This document shows, piece after piece, positions 5,444-5,483 of a stretch of DNA of 5,483 nt. A model generated the notes under the pieces. That model was not told the DNA's origin. It made no database searches and saw only the letters and a list, made by a program, of their open reading frames with translations. The DNA is taken from contig JAZRSW010000104.1 in assembly GCA_045651745.1 (NCBI GenBank), positions 1-5,483 on the forward strand, written 5' to 3'. The stretch is from UMGS172 sp045651745 (GTDB lineage Bacteria; Bacillota; Clostridia; Oscillospirales; Acutalibacteraceae). Both the position numbers and the translations under genes were made by a program. Every line of letters begins with the position of its first letter. Within the stretch, counting starts at the first letter, position 1.

Positions 5444-5483
5444 ATGAATTACGAAGCAACGCCCCCCTCCCCTACGGGTACGG
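5444..5483 (+). CDS. unidentified protein, first 13 codons only
   Basis: A plus-strand reading frame begins MNYEATPPSPTGT and runs off the right edge. The start is supported by AAAGGAGG at 5429-5436, seven bases before the ATG, one of the best ribosome binding sites in the window. The visible residues are rich in Pro and Thr, with no signal peptide in what can be seen. The codons are more GC-rich than those of the other genes. It is divergent from tRNA-Leu. I do not recognise the family, and 13 residues are too few to assign one. That a real gene starts here is likely but rests mainly on the ribosome binding site and the direction. Confidence 0.6.
   Translation, partial: MNYEATPPSPTGT

Noticed and set aside
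5387..5479. GGTACCC and GGGTAC as a possible inverted repeat around the right-edge gene start
   Set aside because: Only six bases match over a separation of about 80 bases in GC-rich sequence; expected by chance.
1..5483. Mobile element, CRISPR array, phage or defence genes
   Set aside because: No direct-repeat arrays, transposase or integrase motifs, terminal inverted repeats or defence-type domains are visible on either strand.

Overview
The window reads as a low-GC, strictly anaerobic Firmicute, most likely a Clostridia-type gut or sediment bacterium. The evidence is strong AGGAGG-type ribosome binding sites, AT-rich intergenic gaps, SigA-like promoters with 17-bp spacers, a tRNA with an encoded CCA end, and an oxygen-sensitive, ferredoxin-linked 2-oxoacid oxidoreductase. 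I cannot name the species from this sequence alone. Nearly everything lies on the minus strand, so transcription runs from right to left.

Right edge (about 5322-5483): a short divergent intergenic region. It carries a near-consensus promoter for the tRNA on the minus strand and, on the plus strand, the first 13 codons of an unidentified gene with a strong ribosome binding site. Next comes a single tRNA-Leu(CAA) gene (5235-5321), closed by a strong intrinsic terminator (5201-5232). Then comes a one-gene unit encoding a HAD-superfamily, beta-phosphoglucomutase-like phosphatase (4481-5131), followed by a hairpin terminator (4431-4457).

Left four-fifths (1-4396): an apparent operon read from a good SigA-type promoter (4368-4396). 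The gene order is AMP-forming acyl-CoA ligase, iorA, iorB, then the 5' part of a second, PaaK-type phenylacetate-CoA ligase that runs off the left edge. The genes are separated by 18-33 bases or abut directly (iorA stop next to iorB start). A 26-bp inverted repeat lies just downstream of the predicted transcription start and is a good candidate operator.

The genes make biochemical sense together. IorAB interconverts aryl pyruvates (indolepyruvate, phenylpyruvate, 4-hydroxyphenylpyruvate) and aryl acetyl-CoAs, using ferredoxin, TPP, CoA and CO2. The two ligases interconvert aryl acetates and their CoA thioesters. The module could run oxidatively, fermenting aromatic amino acids to aryl acetates, or reductively, salvaging exogenous aryl acetates to make aromatic amino acids. 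The sequence does not decide the direction. I see no defence system, mobile element, CRISPR array or other clearly novel system. The points of interest are regulatory and contextual.
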